Below, one piece after another: positions 1 to 6,247 of a DNA stretch of 6,247 nt. How positions within the stretch are numbered: position 1 is the first letter of the stretch; the number at the start of each line of letters is the position of its first letter. The DNA is from Lentisphaeria bacterium (lineage in GTDB: Bacteria; Verrucomicrobiota; Lentisphaeria; Oligosphaerales; JAFGRS01). Made by a program: the position numbers and the translations under genes. The DNA lies in the NCBI GenBank assembly GCA_016935045.1, contig JAFGRS010000245.1, positions 1-6,247 on the forward strand, in the 5' to 3' direction. The notes under the pieces were generated by a model that was given only the letters and a program-made list of their open reading frames with translations, had not been told where the DNA came from and did no database searches.

Positions 1-347
1 CGTCCTTGCGCGGAACCTGAATGCTGCGGTCCCTGTCCTGCCGAGACCGTCCGGTGGTCTGCCCGAGAAGACGCCAGTTCGCGGCCCTGCACCGCCATGG
101 GTCCTGGTTCGCTTGAGAGCATGCGGTACTGCAGGGCGAGGTGCAGACGGAATCCAGCCATCGACGCGAGATTCTGTGAAACTCGCGTCAGGAGTACCCG
201 TTTGGCGGCCACCAGTGGACGCTAAACGGGTACCCCACAGTTTCCGTCTCCGCTCCGACGCGAATGGTGTCCCGTTCTCGCCCGGGCGGAGCCCATGGAC
301 AACCGCTGCCGGTATCATGCCAGTTTCCTGGCTGCCGCGCTTCGGGA
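1..347. other. Noncoding stretch downstream of the sialidase gene
   Basis: No open frame here looks like a protein. The frames that stay open give arginine-, proline- and glycine-rich translations typical of GC-rich antisense or noncoding DNA. A short leftward frame starts at an ATG whose complement lies at 96-98 and runs off the left edge, but it has only a weak ribosome site and no recognisable content. The main content is a nested set of inverted repeats at 145-249, described separately. This stretch lies 3' of the leftward sialidase gene, so some of it may be transcribed as that gene's trailer. Confidence 0.6.
145..249. repeat. Nested inverted repeats, possible three-way-junction RNA
   Basis: Three helices can form together. 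The outer stem pairs AGACGGAA (145-152) with TTCCGTCT (242-249). A second stem pairs GACGCGAG (163-170) with CTCGCGTC (182-189) around an 11-base loop. The third and longest pairs 194-206 with 221-233: ten perfect pairs, one G-U pair, then two more G-C pairs. It continues as a short upper stem (207 with 220, 209-211 with 216-218) closed by a CCAG loop. Alternative pairings exist: 182-188 could instead pair with GACGCGA at 257-263. No T-run follows on either strand, so it is not a standard intrinsic terminator. On the minus strand it would lie about 100-200 bases past the sialidase stop codon. It could be a terminator, a transcript-stabilising 3' structure, a small RNA, or a DNA-level palindrome. 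Confidence 0.5.
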
Positions 348-1490
348 TCAGGGCATGGGTGCGTCTGCGGGCGTGTTCTCTCTCAGCCATTCGAGGCGGA
401 AACGGGCCAGGGCGATCTCCTCGCAGGGGCCCTCCCGGCCGCGTTCGTAGAGGCAGAACACGGTCCCGTCCGCGGCCACGGCCAGGTCGGAGTAGGATGC
501 GGGACCGGCCCACAGGACCCGGGCCGCGGGCCAGGTCAACCCGCCATCCCGACTCGAACGCGCGGTCATGTTGGCGCGCTCCCGCCCCTTGGGAACGGAG
601 CCGTAGGCGATGGCGGGGTTCGAGAACAGCAGCCCGCCGTCGGAAACCCGGGCCAGCCCCGCGTGGCAGCGCGGCTCGGGCAGGGCGGCATCCTCGACGA
701 ATTCCGGGAAACTCTCCCCGCCGTCGGGACTGACTCCGACCCAGCGCCGGGACCCGGTCTGTGAGCGGACGTTGACGTAGACCCGGCGTGGGTCCAGCGC
801 GGCCATGCCGAACTCCCGGATGTTGTGCCCGACCCGGGCGGCCGCCCCGAGCCGCCACCTCTGCCCGTGGTCATCGGATAGGAAGATGCAGATGTGCCGG
901 TCTCCGGCGAGTACATACCCGCCCTGGATGAGCAGGCGCCCGGTGGTCAGCTGGATGCCGTGAACCCCGTTCCCGGTGGCCGCGCTGACGGCACCTTCGG
1001 GAAAGGGCAACGGCAGGGGCTCGGGAGGACTCCAGCTCACACCGCAGTCCGTGCTGCGCAGGACGTGGTCGATGAGTCCACGCGCGGCCATTTCGGCATA
1101 GGGTGTCGAGCTGACGGTGCGCTGGGGGTCTCCCGAGGCGGGCCAGAAGCGGCAGAACTTGAGGATGGTGCGGGTATCCCGGTCCACGACGGCGGGCCCG
1201 TGATGGATGTCGGTGTCCCGGCGGCTGGCGATGGTGCGAATCTCGCTCCAGCTCTCGCCGCCGTCCGCACTGCGGCGCAGCACCACGTCCGTCTCGTGCC
1301 CGAAGTCCCCCAGGGAGCCCTTCCGACGGCTGGCAAACGCCAGGAGCGATCCGTCCGGGGCCGGCGCCAGGGACGGGATCCGATAGAACACCCCGCCCGG
1401 CTCGCGTGCAAACAGCACTACCTCGTCCATCGCCGCCGCTCCGCCCAAGGTCACCGCCGCATAGGCCAGGATCCGCACCGATGCCTTCAT
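348..1490 (-). CDS. Secreted exo-alpha-sialidase family glycosidase (GH33-like, BNR/Asp-box)
   Basis: This 380-residue protein is a six-bladed beta-propeller of the sialidase superfamily, predicted to release terminal sialic acid-like sugars outside the cytoplasm. Residues 1-20 form a signal peptide (K2, R6, then a hydrophobic run ending GAAA). Five Asp-boxes (S-x-D-x-G-x-x-W/F) start at residues 74, 146, 205, 254 and 313. The YRIP motif at 36-39 supplies the first arginine (R37). R242 in VNVRS and R305 before the last Asp-box complete the expected arginine triad. D62 (LGDFGHETD), E226 and Y333 (SYSDL) sit where the acid/base, partner glutamate and nucleophilic tyrosine of GH33 enzymes fall. 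The start at 1490 is preferred over an upstream ATG at 1580. It directly precedes the signal peptide and has GGAG six bases upstream, whereas the extra 30 residues look like untranslated sequence. The gene is monocistronic within the window and diverges from the 2096-6132 operon. Many environmental members of this family are uncharacterised, so substrate specificity is inferred. Confidence 0.88.
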   Translation of the reverse strand: MKASVRILAYAAVTLGGAAAMDEVVLFAREPGGVFYRIPSLAPAPDGSLLAFASRRKGSLGDFGHETDVVLRRSADGGESWSEIRTIASRRDTDIHHGPAVVDRDTRTILKFCRFWPASGDPQRTVSSTPYAEMAARGLIDHVLRSTDCGVSWSPPEPLPLPFPEGAVSAATGNGVHGIQLTTGRLLIQGGYVLAGDRHICIFLSDDHGQRWRLGAAARVGHNIREFGMAALDPRRVYVNVRSQTGSRRWVGVSPDGGESFPEFVEDAALPEPRCHAGLARVSDGGLLFSNPAIAYGSVPKGRERANMTARSSRDGGLTWPAARVLWAGPASYSDLAVAADGTVFCLYERGREGPCEEIALARFRLEWLRENTPADAPMP

Positions 1491-1496
1491 GGTCCG

Positions 1497-1500
1497 CTCC
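1497..1500 (-). promoter_or_regulatory. Ribosome binding site of the sialidase gene
   Basis: On the minus strand this reads GGAG, six bases before the ATG at 1490. It decides the start in favour of the 380-residue signal-peptide form rather than the longer frame from 1580. Confidence 0.65.
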
Positions 1501-1689
1501 GGGGGAGTCGGCGGGCTGCTGATCCGGGGTTGGGAACGCGTCCCCAAAAGCCCCGCCCTGCCCCCGGTGGTCCCCGGCATCCAAATCCGCCTCGGCCAAC
1601 GTCATCGTATTTCCGTTCGCGAGCACCAGGGCACCAATGTACTGCGGCAGCCACTGTCCGGCTCGCCGCGCACTGCCGTGGGGGTAAGG

Positions 1690-1812
1690 CCTCAGTCACG
1701 GGGGGTACGGTCGAGGACGACCGGCTCCAGCGCCATGGCGTCAGGCTCAGGTCACGTGATGGAGTCGGCGGTCTCCGCCGTATCTACACACCCTTTCCCC
1801 ACGTGACTGAGG
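1690..1812. repeat. CTCAG/TCACGTG inverted and direct repeats
   Basis: CCTCAGTCACG at 1690-1700 is the exact reverse complement of CGTGACTGAGG at 1802-1812. A third, imperfect copy, CTCAGGTCACGTG at 1746-1758, opposes CACGTGACTGAG at 1800-1811 with one extra base. Between them lies a perfect six-pair hairpin, CGGCGG-TCT-CCGCCG (1766-1780). The 12-base string AAGGCCTCAGTC also recurs directly at 1686-1697 and 1840-1851. Position between two divergent promoters fits operator sites or leader RNA structure. The regulator, if any, is unknown. Confidence 0.45.
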
Positions 1813-1819
1813 GATTGCC

Positions 1820-1835
1820 CGTGGGGTGACCCACG
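1820..1835. repeat. Small hairpin with GTGA tetraloop
   Basis: CGTGGG (1820-1825) and CCCACG (1830-1835) form a perfect six-pair stem closed by GTGA, which on the plus-strand RNA is a stable GNRA-type loop. It lies about 260 bases before the ceramidase-like gene and could be part of its leader. It is short and could be chance in GC-rich sequence. Confidence 0.3.
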
Positions 1836-1863
1836 CCGGAAGGCCTCAGTCCAATCCTGGAAC

Positions 1864-1946
1864 CGGCTCAGCGGGAGCTTCGCCCTCCAGGGGAGAGGGC
1901 GCCGCATCCTCGGTTCGGACTGGAGGGCGAAGCTCCTGCTGAGCCG
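1864..1946. repeat. REP-like long palindrome (27-bp arms)
   Basis: The arms at 1864-1890 and 1920-1946 are reverse complements at 26 of 27 positions. The single mismatch (1874 against 1936) would still be a G-U pair in one RNA strand. The 29-base spacer (1891-1919) is purine-rich at its start. The core GGAGGGCGAAGCTCC with flanking GCTGAGCC has the look of a dispersed intergenic palindrome (REP/BIME type). Its six-frame translations include GEAPAEP and GSAGASPS, peptides I recall from spurious frames in verrucomicrobial genomes; that is recollection, not a search. Only one copy is in the window. It could also act as a bidirectional transcription barrier. Confidence 0.7.
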
Positions 1947-2083
1947 CACCCCCAACCATTCGCGGGGTTGACGGAGGCATCACCCCACGCCGTGGCGGGG
2001 GGTTGCACCGCCGCCATCCGCGGGCATGTTGCGGGGAGTGAAGGTCCGCGATGCGCATGGTTCGAGGGCCTCTCCGCGGCACC

Positions 2084-2089
2084 AAGGAG
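2084..2089 (+). promoter_or_regulatory. Ribosome binding site of the ceramidase-like gene
   Basis: AAGGAG lies six bases before the ATG at 2096. It selects that start over in-frame ATGs at 2051 and 2057, which would add residues unlike the family. Confidence 0.7.
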
Positions 2090-2095
2090 ATCCTC

Positions 2096-3457
2096 ATGGC
2101 GGCACTCCAGATCGGCACGGGGGTGCGGGACATCACCCCTTCCTATCCCGTGTGGCTGCACGGCTACGCATCCCGGGACCGTCTCTCGGCGGGGATCCGG
2201 GACCGCCTCTCCCTTTCCTGCCTGGCACTTTCGGACGGGGCATCCTCCCTGCTCCTGGTGGCCATGGACGGCATCGGCGCGCAGGTCGAGGTCTGCCGGG
2301 AACTCGAGTCCATCGTCCAGCGCGAGACGGGGATCGGGTATCCCGCCGTGATGGTCGCCTCGTCGCACACCCACTTTGCTCCCGCCCTCAACGACGGCTC
2401 CTTCTTCGATCCCGGGCTGGATCCCATCGACGCGGATCCCCGCTTCGCCGCCGACGTCCGGCGCAAGCTGGCCGAAGCCGCCCGGGAAGCCATGGGCAGC
2501 CTGCGCCCCGCACGCCTCGAATGGGTCCGCAGGGATGTCCCTCACATCCTCTTCAACCGGCGAACCGTGCGGCCCGATGGCGGCGTCACCACGAACTACC
2601 TCTACCCGGTCGAACCCGATGCCTACCGCTTCAGCCCCGTCGACCCGGAACTGACCGTGCTGCGGCTGGTGGGTGACGAGGGCCCCCTGGCCGCGCTCGT
2701 CAACTTCGGCTGCCATCCCGTGACCGGCGAGGGCACGGGGCAGGACCTCTTCTACCACATCTCCGCCGATTACCCGCAGTACCTGCGCCGCACCATCGCC
2801 GAGGCCTGGGCCTGCCCGGTGCTGTTCACCCTCGGCGCGGCCGGCGATGCGGTCCCCGTGAACCGCCTCGGCGACTGCCGGCAACGCCTCGGCGCCACCC
2901 TGGGACATGCGGCCGTGCTGGCCCAGCGGATGTTCCGGACGGAGCCCGACCCCGTGCTTGCCGCCGGGGAGGTGAGCATCGAAGCCGATACCATCCTCCC
3001 GACGGCGGCTCCCCGGGCCAGGGAAGCCTACGAAACGGCCCGAACCCGGCTCCTCGAGCTGTCCAGACCGGGGGCCCCGCAGGAAGCGTTGCGGCAGGCC
3101 CGACAGGCCTACGCGGAACGGTCCCGGGAATTGGCCCGCTCCAGGCTGTATCCCGACAACCGGGCCACCATCCGGGTGCAACTTCTGCGCCTGGGGCAGA
3201 CCGTCCTCGTCGGCATGCCCTTCGAGGTACTGTCGGAGATCGCGCTGAGACTCAAGCGCGCCCATCCCGGCGCGGTGCTGGTATCGTGCTGCGGCGGCTA
3301 CCAGGGGTACCTGCCCCTGGCGCACGAGTACCCTCGCGGAGGCTACGAGGCGAGCGCCGCATCGACGCACTTCGCCGCAGGCACCGCTGACCGCCTGCTC
3401 GAAGCCATCCAGGACTCGCCGTTCCTTGCCTCGGGGTACGGAAGCGGTCCCCACTGA
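2096..3457 (+). CDS. Neutral/alkaline ceramidase N-terminal-domain-like metallohydrolase
   Basis: This 453-residue protein matches the catalytic domain of neutral ceramidases. It opens with IGTGVRDITP, as these domains do, and has no signal peptide or membrane segment, so it is probably cytoplasmic. Probable zinc ligands by motif comparison with the Pseudomonas enzyme are H91 in SSHTHFAP (H93 beside it), H207 in NFGCHPVT, E377 in GMPFEVLSE, and Y417 in GGYEAS. The segment GAAGDAVPVN (247-256) aligns with the NAG-x-x-SPN loop that carries the catalytic serine in true ceramidases, but here that position is valine (V253). The protein also ends without the C-terminal Ig-like domain, so it is much shorter than true ceramidases. 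It is best called a ceramidase-fold hydrolase of unknown substrate. The start at 2096 follows a good AAGGAG site. The gene is first in an operon with the lyase, whose start lies 14 bases past its stop codon. Confidence 0.85.
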   Translation: MAALQIGTGVRDITPSYPVWLHGYASRDRLSAGIRDRLSLSCLALSDGASSLLLVAMDGIGAQVEVCRELESIVQRETGIGYPAVMVASSHTHFAPALNDGSFFDPGLDPIDADPRFAADVRRKLAEAAREAMGSLRPARLEWVRRDVPHILFNRRTVRPDGGVTTNYLYPVEPDAYRFSPVDPELTVLRLVGDEGPLAALVNFGCHPVTGEGTGQDLFYHISADYPQYLRRTIAEAWACPVLFTLGAAGDAVPVNRLGDCRQRLGATLGHAAVLAQRMFRTEPDPVLAAGEVSIEADTILPTAAPRAREAYETARTRLLELSRPGAPQEALRQARQAYAERSRELARSRLYPDNRATIRVQLLRLGQTVLVGMPFEVLSEIALRLKRAHPGAVLVSCCGGYQGYLPLAHEYPRGGYEASAASTHFAAGTADRLLEAIQDSPFLASGYGSGPH

Positions 3458-3458
3458 C

Positions 3459-3462
3459 GGAG
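3459..3462 (+). promoter_or_regulatory. Ribosome binding site of the lyase gene
   Basis: GGAG sits in the 14-base gap after the ceramidase-like stop codon, nine bases before the ATG at 3472. The tight spacing supports co-transcription of the two genes. Confidence 0.6.
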
Positions 3463-3471
3463 CCTGCGCAC

Positions 3472-6132
3472 ATGCTTCGATCGCTCCCGCGCACCTTTCT
3501 CGGGCTGGCCCCGCTGCTCACGGCCGCGGCGGCCGCTCCCTGGCAGGATCTCTACCGCGTACCCATCCCGGAGGAGCTGCCGCCGCACCCGCGGGTGTTC
3601 TGCAGCGCCGCGGACCTGACCCGCGTGCGCGGGCAGATCGCTGCCGGCGATGCCTACGCGGTCGCCTGCCGGGATGCCGTCCTGGCCTCGGCCGAGGCGG
3701 CGTTGCGGGAGAAGATCGCGGCCATCGAGGGGCAGCCGTCCCCTGCCGTCCTCGCCCGGGCAGCCGCCCTGGCACAGGGCTACGCGTTGACCGCGGACGA
3801 GCGCTTCGCTCGGCAGACCCGTGCCATTCTGCTGGCCGTTGCCGACGCGGCCATGCGGCTGGAACGCACCGGGCAGGCGGGGTTGCTGGCACCGAACACC
3901 CTGGCGGAGGGGCCCGTCGCGGTGAACTTCGCCATGGCCTATGACCTGGTTGCCGACTCGGCAGCCCTGACGGCGGCGGATCGGGAGGGGATCCGCGGGG
4001 CCCTTCGGCGCGTGGCCTGGGAAGCGGGGCATCGATGCCATCACCCGAACTCGAGCAACTGGCGAAGCTGGGCCCTCTGCGTCCTCGCAAGCTGCGGCTT
4101 CGCCGCCGGCGACCGCCGGCTCATCGAGGAGGCCATCAACGGCGCCTGGGACCCCGAGCGAGAATGCTATCTCTACGGTGTTGTTCAGCAGCTCACCCAT
4201 AGCGTGTTCAGCGACGGGATTCACTGGGAACGCTGCATGGGATATACCTACTACACCGGCAGCGCGCTGATGTACGTGCTGGTGGCCGCCGCCAACTCGG
4301 GCGTGGACCTCTGGCACGCCGACCTTCCCGGGATCACCGGTCCCTTCCAGGGCGGGGCCCCCCACGAGGAGTACGGCCCCCCGGGCCCGCGCTCCATCAA
4401 GGCCTTCCTCGATGCCCCGTTCTACTATGCCTTTCCCGGCGGGGGGTTCGCCCGCATCGGCGATTCCCCCACCCGCGCCCTCGCCTATCATCCCCTCTAC
4501 GAACTGGCCTGGCGTGAGTACCGCGACCCGAAATACGCCTGGCTGATCCGCCGCGAACGGGACCGCCGCGGACAGGACTCCCCGAGCGGATGGCACATCT
4601 GGACGCCAAGCGGCACGCCATCCTGGTCCCTCGTCCCCGAAATGGGCGCCAACGGCTCCGCGGCCCTGCGCTTCGAGACCCCGCCGGACGCCCGCATCGC
4701 CGCGGTGCAGGACGTCGTCTGCCCCGGCAACCGCGTCCTGAGGGTCAGCGGGCGGGTCAAGGCCCTCGCCATGGCCGGCGGCAGGGCCCATATCCGCTGC
4801 AACGCGGGACAGGACGCATTCTTCACCGAGTCGGTGACCGCCGCGGGGGACTGGCGGGAGGTCTCCGTCGAGGTGCCTCCCGGGACCGGCCCCGCGCCGC
4901 GCTCCGTGCGTCTTCACGTCTTCCTCGAAGGAGGGGCCGGCGAGGTGCTCTGGGACGCCATCCGGGCGACTGCCGGCGAAGGGGTTCCGGACCTGGTGCG
5001 CAACGGAAGCTTCGCGGCGGGGCGGGCGGACGGGCGGCCGGACAGCTTCTGGCACCTGGTCCACGGTGCGGCCCGGGTCCCCGAGGGGCGTTATGATCTC
5101 GCCGAGGACGCGGACATCGGTCTGAGCGGCAGGCACCGGAACGGCTGCACGCTGTTCCCGGTGGGAGGCTTCGTCATCCTGCGAAGCGACCCGGGGGACC
5201 CCGAGGCCCTGGCCGTGAATCTCGCCTTCGGACCCTACGGCAGCGGGCACGACCACCCGGATCGCCTGACCCTCACCGTCCACGCCCTCGGCCAGACTCT
5301 CTGTCCCGACGCCGGAAGCTGGGGCTACGAGAACCCCATGCACCTGACCTGGGCCAACCAGACCGTGGCCCACAACACCGTCTGCCTCGACGAACGCGCC
5401 CAGGAACCTCAGGGCCTCTCGAAGAGCATCTGGGCCGGGGAGCGCGGCGACCAACGCGTGTTCGGGGTGCTGCGCCTATTCCATCCCGGGGGGCACCTCA
5501 AGGCCGTCCGGGCGACCTGCGACACGGCCTACCCCGACACGTCCCTAGACCGCACCGTGTGCCTCGTCGGGGATTGCCTGGTGGATGTCTTTCGGGTGGC
5601 GGCCGCGGGCGACCACACCATCGACCTTCCCCTCCACGCCCGGGGTGAGGTGACCGCCGACGGCAGCCTGACCCCGCTGGCGGAGAGCCCTTTCTCCGGA
5701 CTGGGCTATGCGCATCTCCAGGGAATCCGCCGGCGGGAGGCCCAGACCGGCATCGTGCGGGCCACCTTCACCGACGGGGACCGACGCCTGTACCTGCTGC
5801 AGTCCGTCCCGCCCGACGCCGAGATCTTCCTGGCCCGGGACCCGGAACGCCGGGGAGACGAGAACTCCTGCCTGCTCGCCCGCCGCCACGGCCGCCAGGC
5901 AACCTTCGTCACCGTCCTCGCCCCAAGCCGCGGCGAATGCCCCGTACGCCACCTGAGGGTGACCTCGGACGCCGGGGCCGTGGCCGTCGAAATCCACCAC
6001 GCAGGCGTGATCGACCGGCTGGCCCTTCCCGATGCCGTGGACGGAGCGCTGCGCTTCGAGCGGAGGACCGGCCAGGATGCCCGCCTCCTGGCCCGGGAAG
6101 AGGCCCGTCCCGAGCCTCCTCGGCAGCCCTGA
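3472..6132 (+). CDS. Secreted heparinase II/III family polysaccharide lyase with inserted carbohydrate-binding module
   Basis: This 886-residue protein is predicted to cleave a uronic-acid polysaccharide by beta-elimination outside the cytoplasm. Residues 1-22 are a signal peptide (R3, R7, hydrophobic run, AAAAA before P23). Residues about 40-360 form an alpha-helical toroid with the expected motifs SSNW (194-197), DGIHWE (248-253) and GYTYYT (257-262); N196 and Y258 are candidate catalytic residues. Residues about 560-860 are the heparinase II/III beta-sandwich: GPYGSGHDHPD (587-597), D614, Y619 and AHNTV (633-637). The HxH, Asp and His resemble the metal-site signature of heparinase II. Between the two, about 371-500, lies a jelly-roll module like CBM4/9 (paired tryptophans at 374, 377 and 385; closing EVLWDAIRA). 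A second module-start motif, VRNGSF (509-514), follows but is not completed. The exact substrate (heparin-like, alginate-like or other) cannot be read from the sequence. Confidence 0.85.
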   Translation: MLRSLPRTFLGLAPLLTAAAAAPWQDLYRVPIPEELPPHPRVFCSAADLTRVRGQIAAGDAYAVACRDAVLASAEAALREKIAAIEGQPSPAVLARAAALAQGYALTADERFARQTRAILLAVADAAMRLERTGQAGLLAPNTLAEGPVAVNFAMAYDLVADSAALTAADREGIRGALRRVAWEAGHRCHHPNSSNWRSWALCVLASCGFAAGDRRLIEEAINGAWDPERECYLYGVVQQLTHSVFSDGIHWERCMGYTYYTGSALMYVLVAAANSGVDLWHADLPGITGPFQGGAPHEEYGPPGPRSIKAFLDAPFYYAFPGGGFARIGDSPTRALAYHPLYELAWREYRDPKYAWLIRRERDRRGQDSPSGWHIWTPSGTPSWSLVPEMGANGSAALRFETPPDARIAAVQDVVCPGNRVLRVSGRVKALAMAGGRAHIRCNAGQDAFFTESVTAAGDWREVSVEVPPGTGPAPRSVRLHVFLEGGAGEVLWDAIRATAGEGVPDLVRNGSFAAGRADGRPDSFWHLVHGAARVPEGRYDLAEDADIGLSGRHRNGCTLFPVGGFVILRSDPGDPEALAVNLAFGPYGSGHDHPDRLTLTVHALGQTLCPDAGSWGYENPMHLTWANQTVAHNTVCLDERAQEPQGLSKSIWAGERGDQRVFGVLRLFHPGGHLKAVRATCDTAYPDTSLDRTVCLVGDCLVDVFRVAAAGDHTIDLPLHARGEVTADGSLTPLAESPFSGLGYAHLQGIRRREAQTGIVRATFTDGDRRLYLLQSVPPDAEIFLARDPERRGDENSCLLARRHGRQATFVTVLAPSRGECPVRHLRVTSDAGAVAVEIHHAGVIDRLALPDAVDGALRFERRTGQDARLLAREEARPEPPRQP

Positions 6133-6152
6133 CCGGCCGCCACCTGCCGGTC
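6131..6152 (+). terminator. Hairpin at the lyase stop codon, possible terminator
   Basis: GACCGGC (6131-6137) pairs perfectly with GCCGGTC (6146-6152) around an eight-base loop. The stem begins inside the TGA stop codon. No T-run follows, so it is at best a weak or factor-assisted terminator, or a 3'-end stabiliser for the operon transcript. Confidence 0.3.
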
Positions 6153-6247
6153 GTGCCGGCCAGTTCCTCTCAGACCTCCCCTATGGTGGTCGTGGCGCGC
6201 GCGCGTGGAACGCCCGGAGGAGATGCGCTCGGGAAACCCCGCCTCAG

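Larger units (their letters stand above)
1491..2095. other. Divergent intergenic region with repeats
   Basis: These 605 bases separate the leftward sialidase gene from the rightward ceramidase-like/lyase operon and must hold both promoters. I could not assign a convincing -35/-10 pair on either strand, so neither is called. The stretch contains related CTCAG/TCACGTG elements (1686-1851), a hairpin with a GTGA loop (1820-1835) and a long REP-like palindrome (1864-1946). Frames that cross it translate to low-complexity sequence and show no family resemblance. One leftward frame from about 1695 reads unusually smoothly at first (residues like LPQYIGALVLANG) but dissolves into the antisense shadow of the sialidase, and I do not call it a gene. 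Confidence 0.6.

Noticed and set aside
1..98. Leftward partial frame starting at 98 and running off the window
   Set aside because: Only 32 codons are visible, with a poor ribosome site and no recognisable sequence, so it cannot be supported as a gene.
141..215. Resemblance to a cobalamin riboswitch (GGAATCCAG, GTCAGGAG, GGCCACC words)
   Set aside because: The conserved blocks are incomplete and too closely spaced, the expected B12 box is only partly matched, and no rightward gene follows that it could control.
194..233. Possible integron attC site
   Set aside because: The stem ends (GTTTGGC and GCTAAAC) do not fit the RYYYAAC/GTTRRRY core sites in the required order, and there is no integrase or cassette array.
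113..764. Overlapping rightward frames of 206 and 166 codons
   Set aside because: They run from the noncoding left end into the antisense of the sialidase C-terminus. The translation is arginine/proline/glycine-rich and lacks any fold signal.
1968..2031. TTGACG (1968) or TTGCAC (2003) as a -35 box for the operon
   Set aside because: Neither has a credible -10 hexamer at 16-18 bases, and single hexamer matches are common by chance.
1868..3454. 528-codon leftward open frame
   Set aside because: It is antisense to the whole ceramidase-like gene and runs through the palindrome at 1864-1946. It has no recognisable motif, while the opposite strand has clear family motifs and a good ribosome site.
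3343..5454. 703-codon leftward open frame
   Set aside because: It is wholly antisense to the end of the ceramidase-like gene and most of the lyase. It reads as glycine-, valine- and arginine-rich sequence with no domain, as expected for the shadow frame of GC-rich genes.
6195..6205. Alternating GC tract (Z-DNA-prone)
   Set aside because: Eleven bases of alternating G and C are unremarkable in a genome this GC-rich.
6183..6247. Start of a further rightward gene (ATG at 6183, GTG at 6205 or ATG at 6223)
   Set aside because: The ATG at 6183 has no ribosome site. The GGAGG at 6216-6220 is only two bases from the ATG at 6223, which is too close. About 20 codons before the edge do not allow a decision.

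Overview
The window is GC-rich, with codon third positions dominated by G and C. It carries three clear protein genes and two noncoding stretches rich in inverted repeats. The gene content is a sialidase-type secreted glycosidase, a ceramidase-fold metallohydrolase, and a secreted heparinase II/III-type polysaccharide lyase with a carbohydrate-binding insert. Together with a 27-bp REP-like palindrome, this suggests a polysaccharide-degrading bacterium of the Planctomycetota-Verrucomicrobiota-Lentisphaerota group, most likely Verrucomicrobiota. That placement is inference; no rRNA or marker gene is present.

Layout: positions 1-347 hold no convincing gene but contain a nested set of inverted repeats (145-249) that could fold into a three-way junction. 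A sialidase-family gene runs leftward from 1490 to 348. Positions 1491-2095 form a 605-base divergent intergenic region. It contains CTCAG/TCACGTG repeats, a small GTGA-loop hairpin and the REP-like palindrome (1864-1946). A two-gene operon then runs rightward: a neutral-ceramidase-like protein (2096-3457) and, 14 bases later, a heparinase II/III family lyase (3472-6132). The last 115 bases hold a hairpin overlapping the lyase stop codon and no clear next gene.

The sialidase and the lyase both start with secretory signal peptides, and the ceramidase-like protein does not. A plausible reading is a small saccharide-foraging locus. The lyase would bind and cleave a uronic-acid polymer outside the cytoplasm, the sialidase would trim terminal sialic acid-like sugars, and the ceramidase-fold enzyme would act inside the cell on an unknown amide or ester. 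The ceramidase-like protein keeps the probable zinc ligands of that family but has valine where true neutral ceramidases have the catalytic serine, so its substrate is open. I see no defence system, CRISPR array, tRNA, rRNA or intact mobile element. The points most worth following are the multi-stem palindrome at 145-249, the REP-like element, the serine-less ceramidase fold, and the lyase's inserted binding module followed by what looks like a truncated second one.
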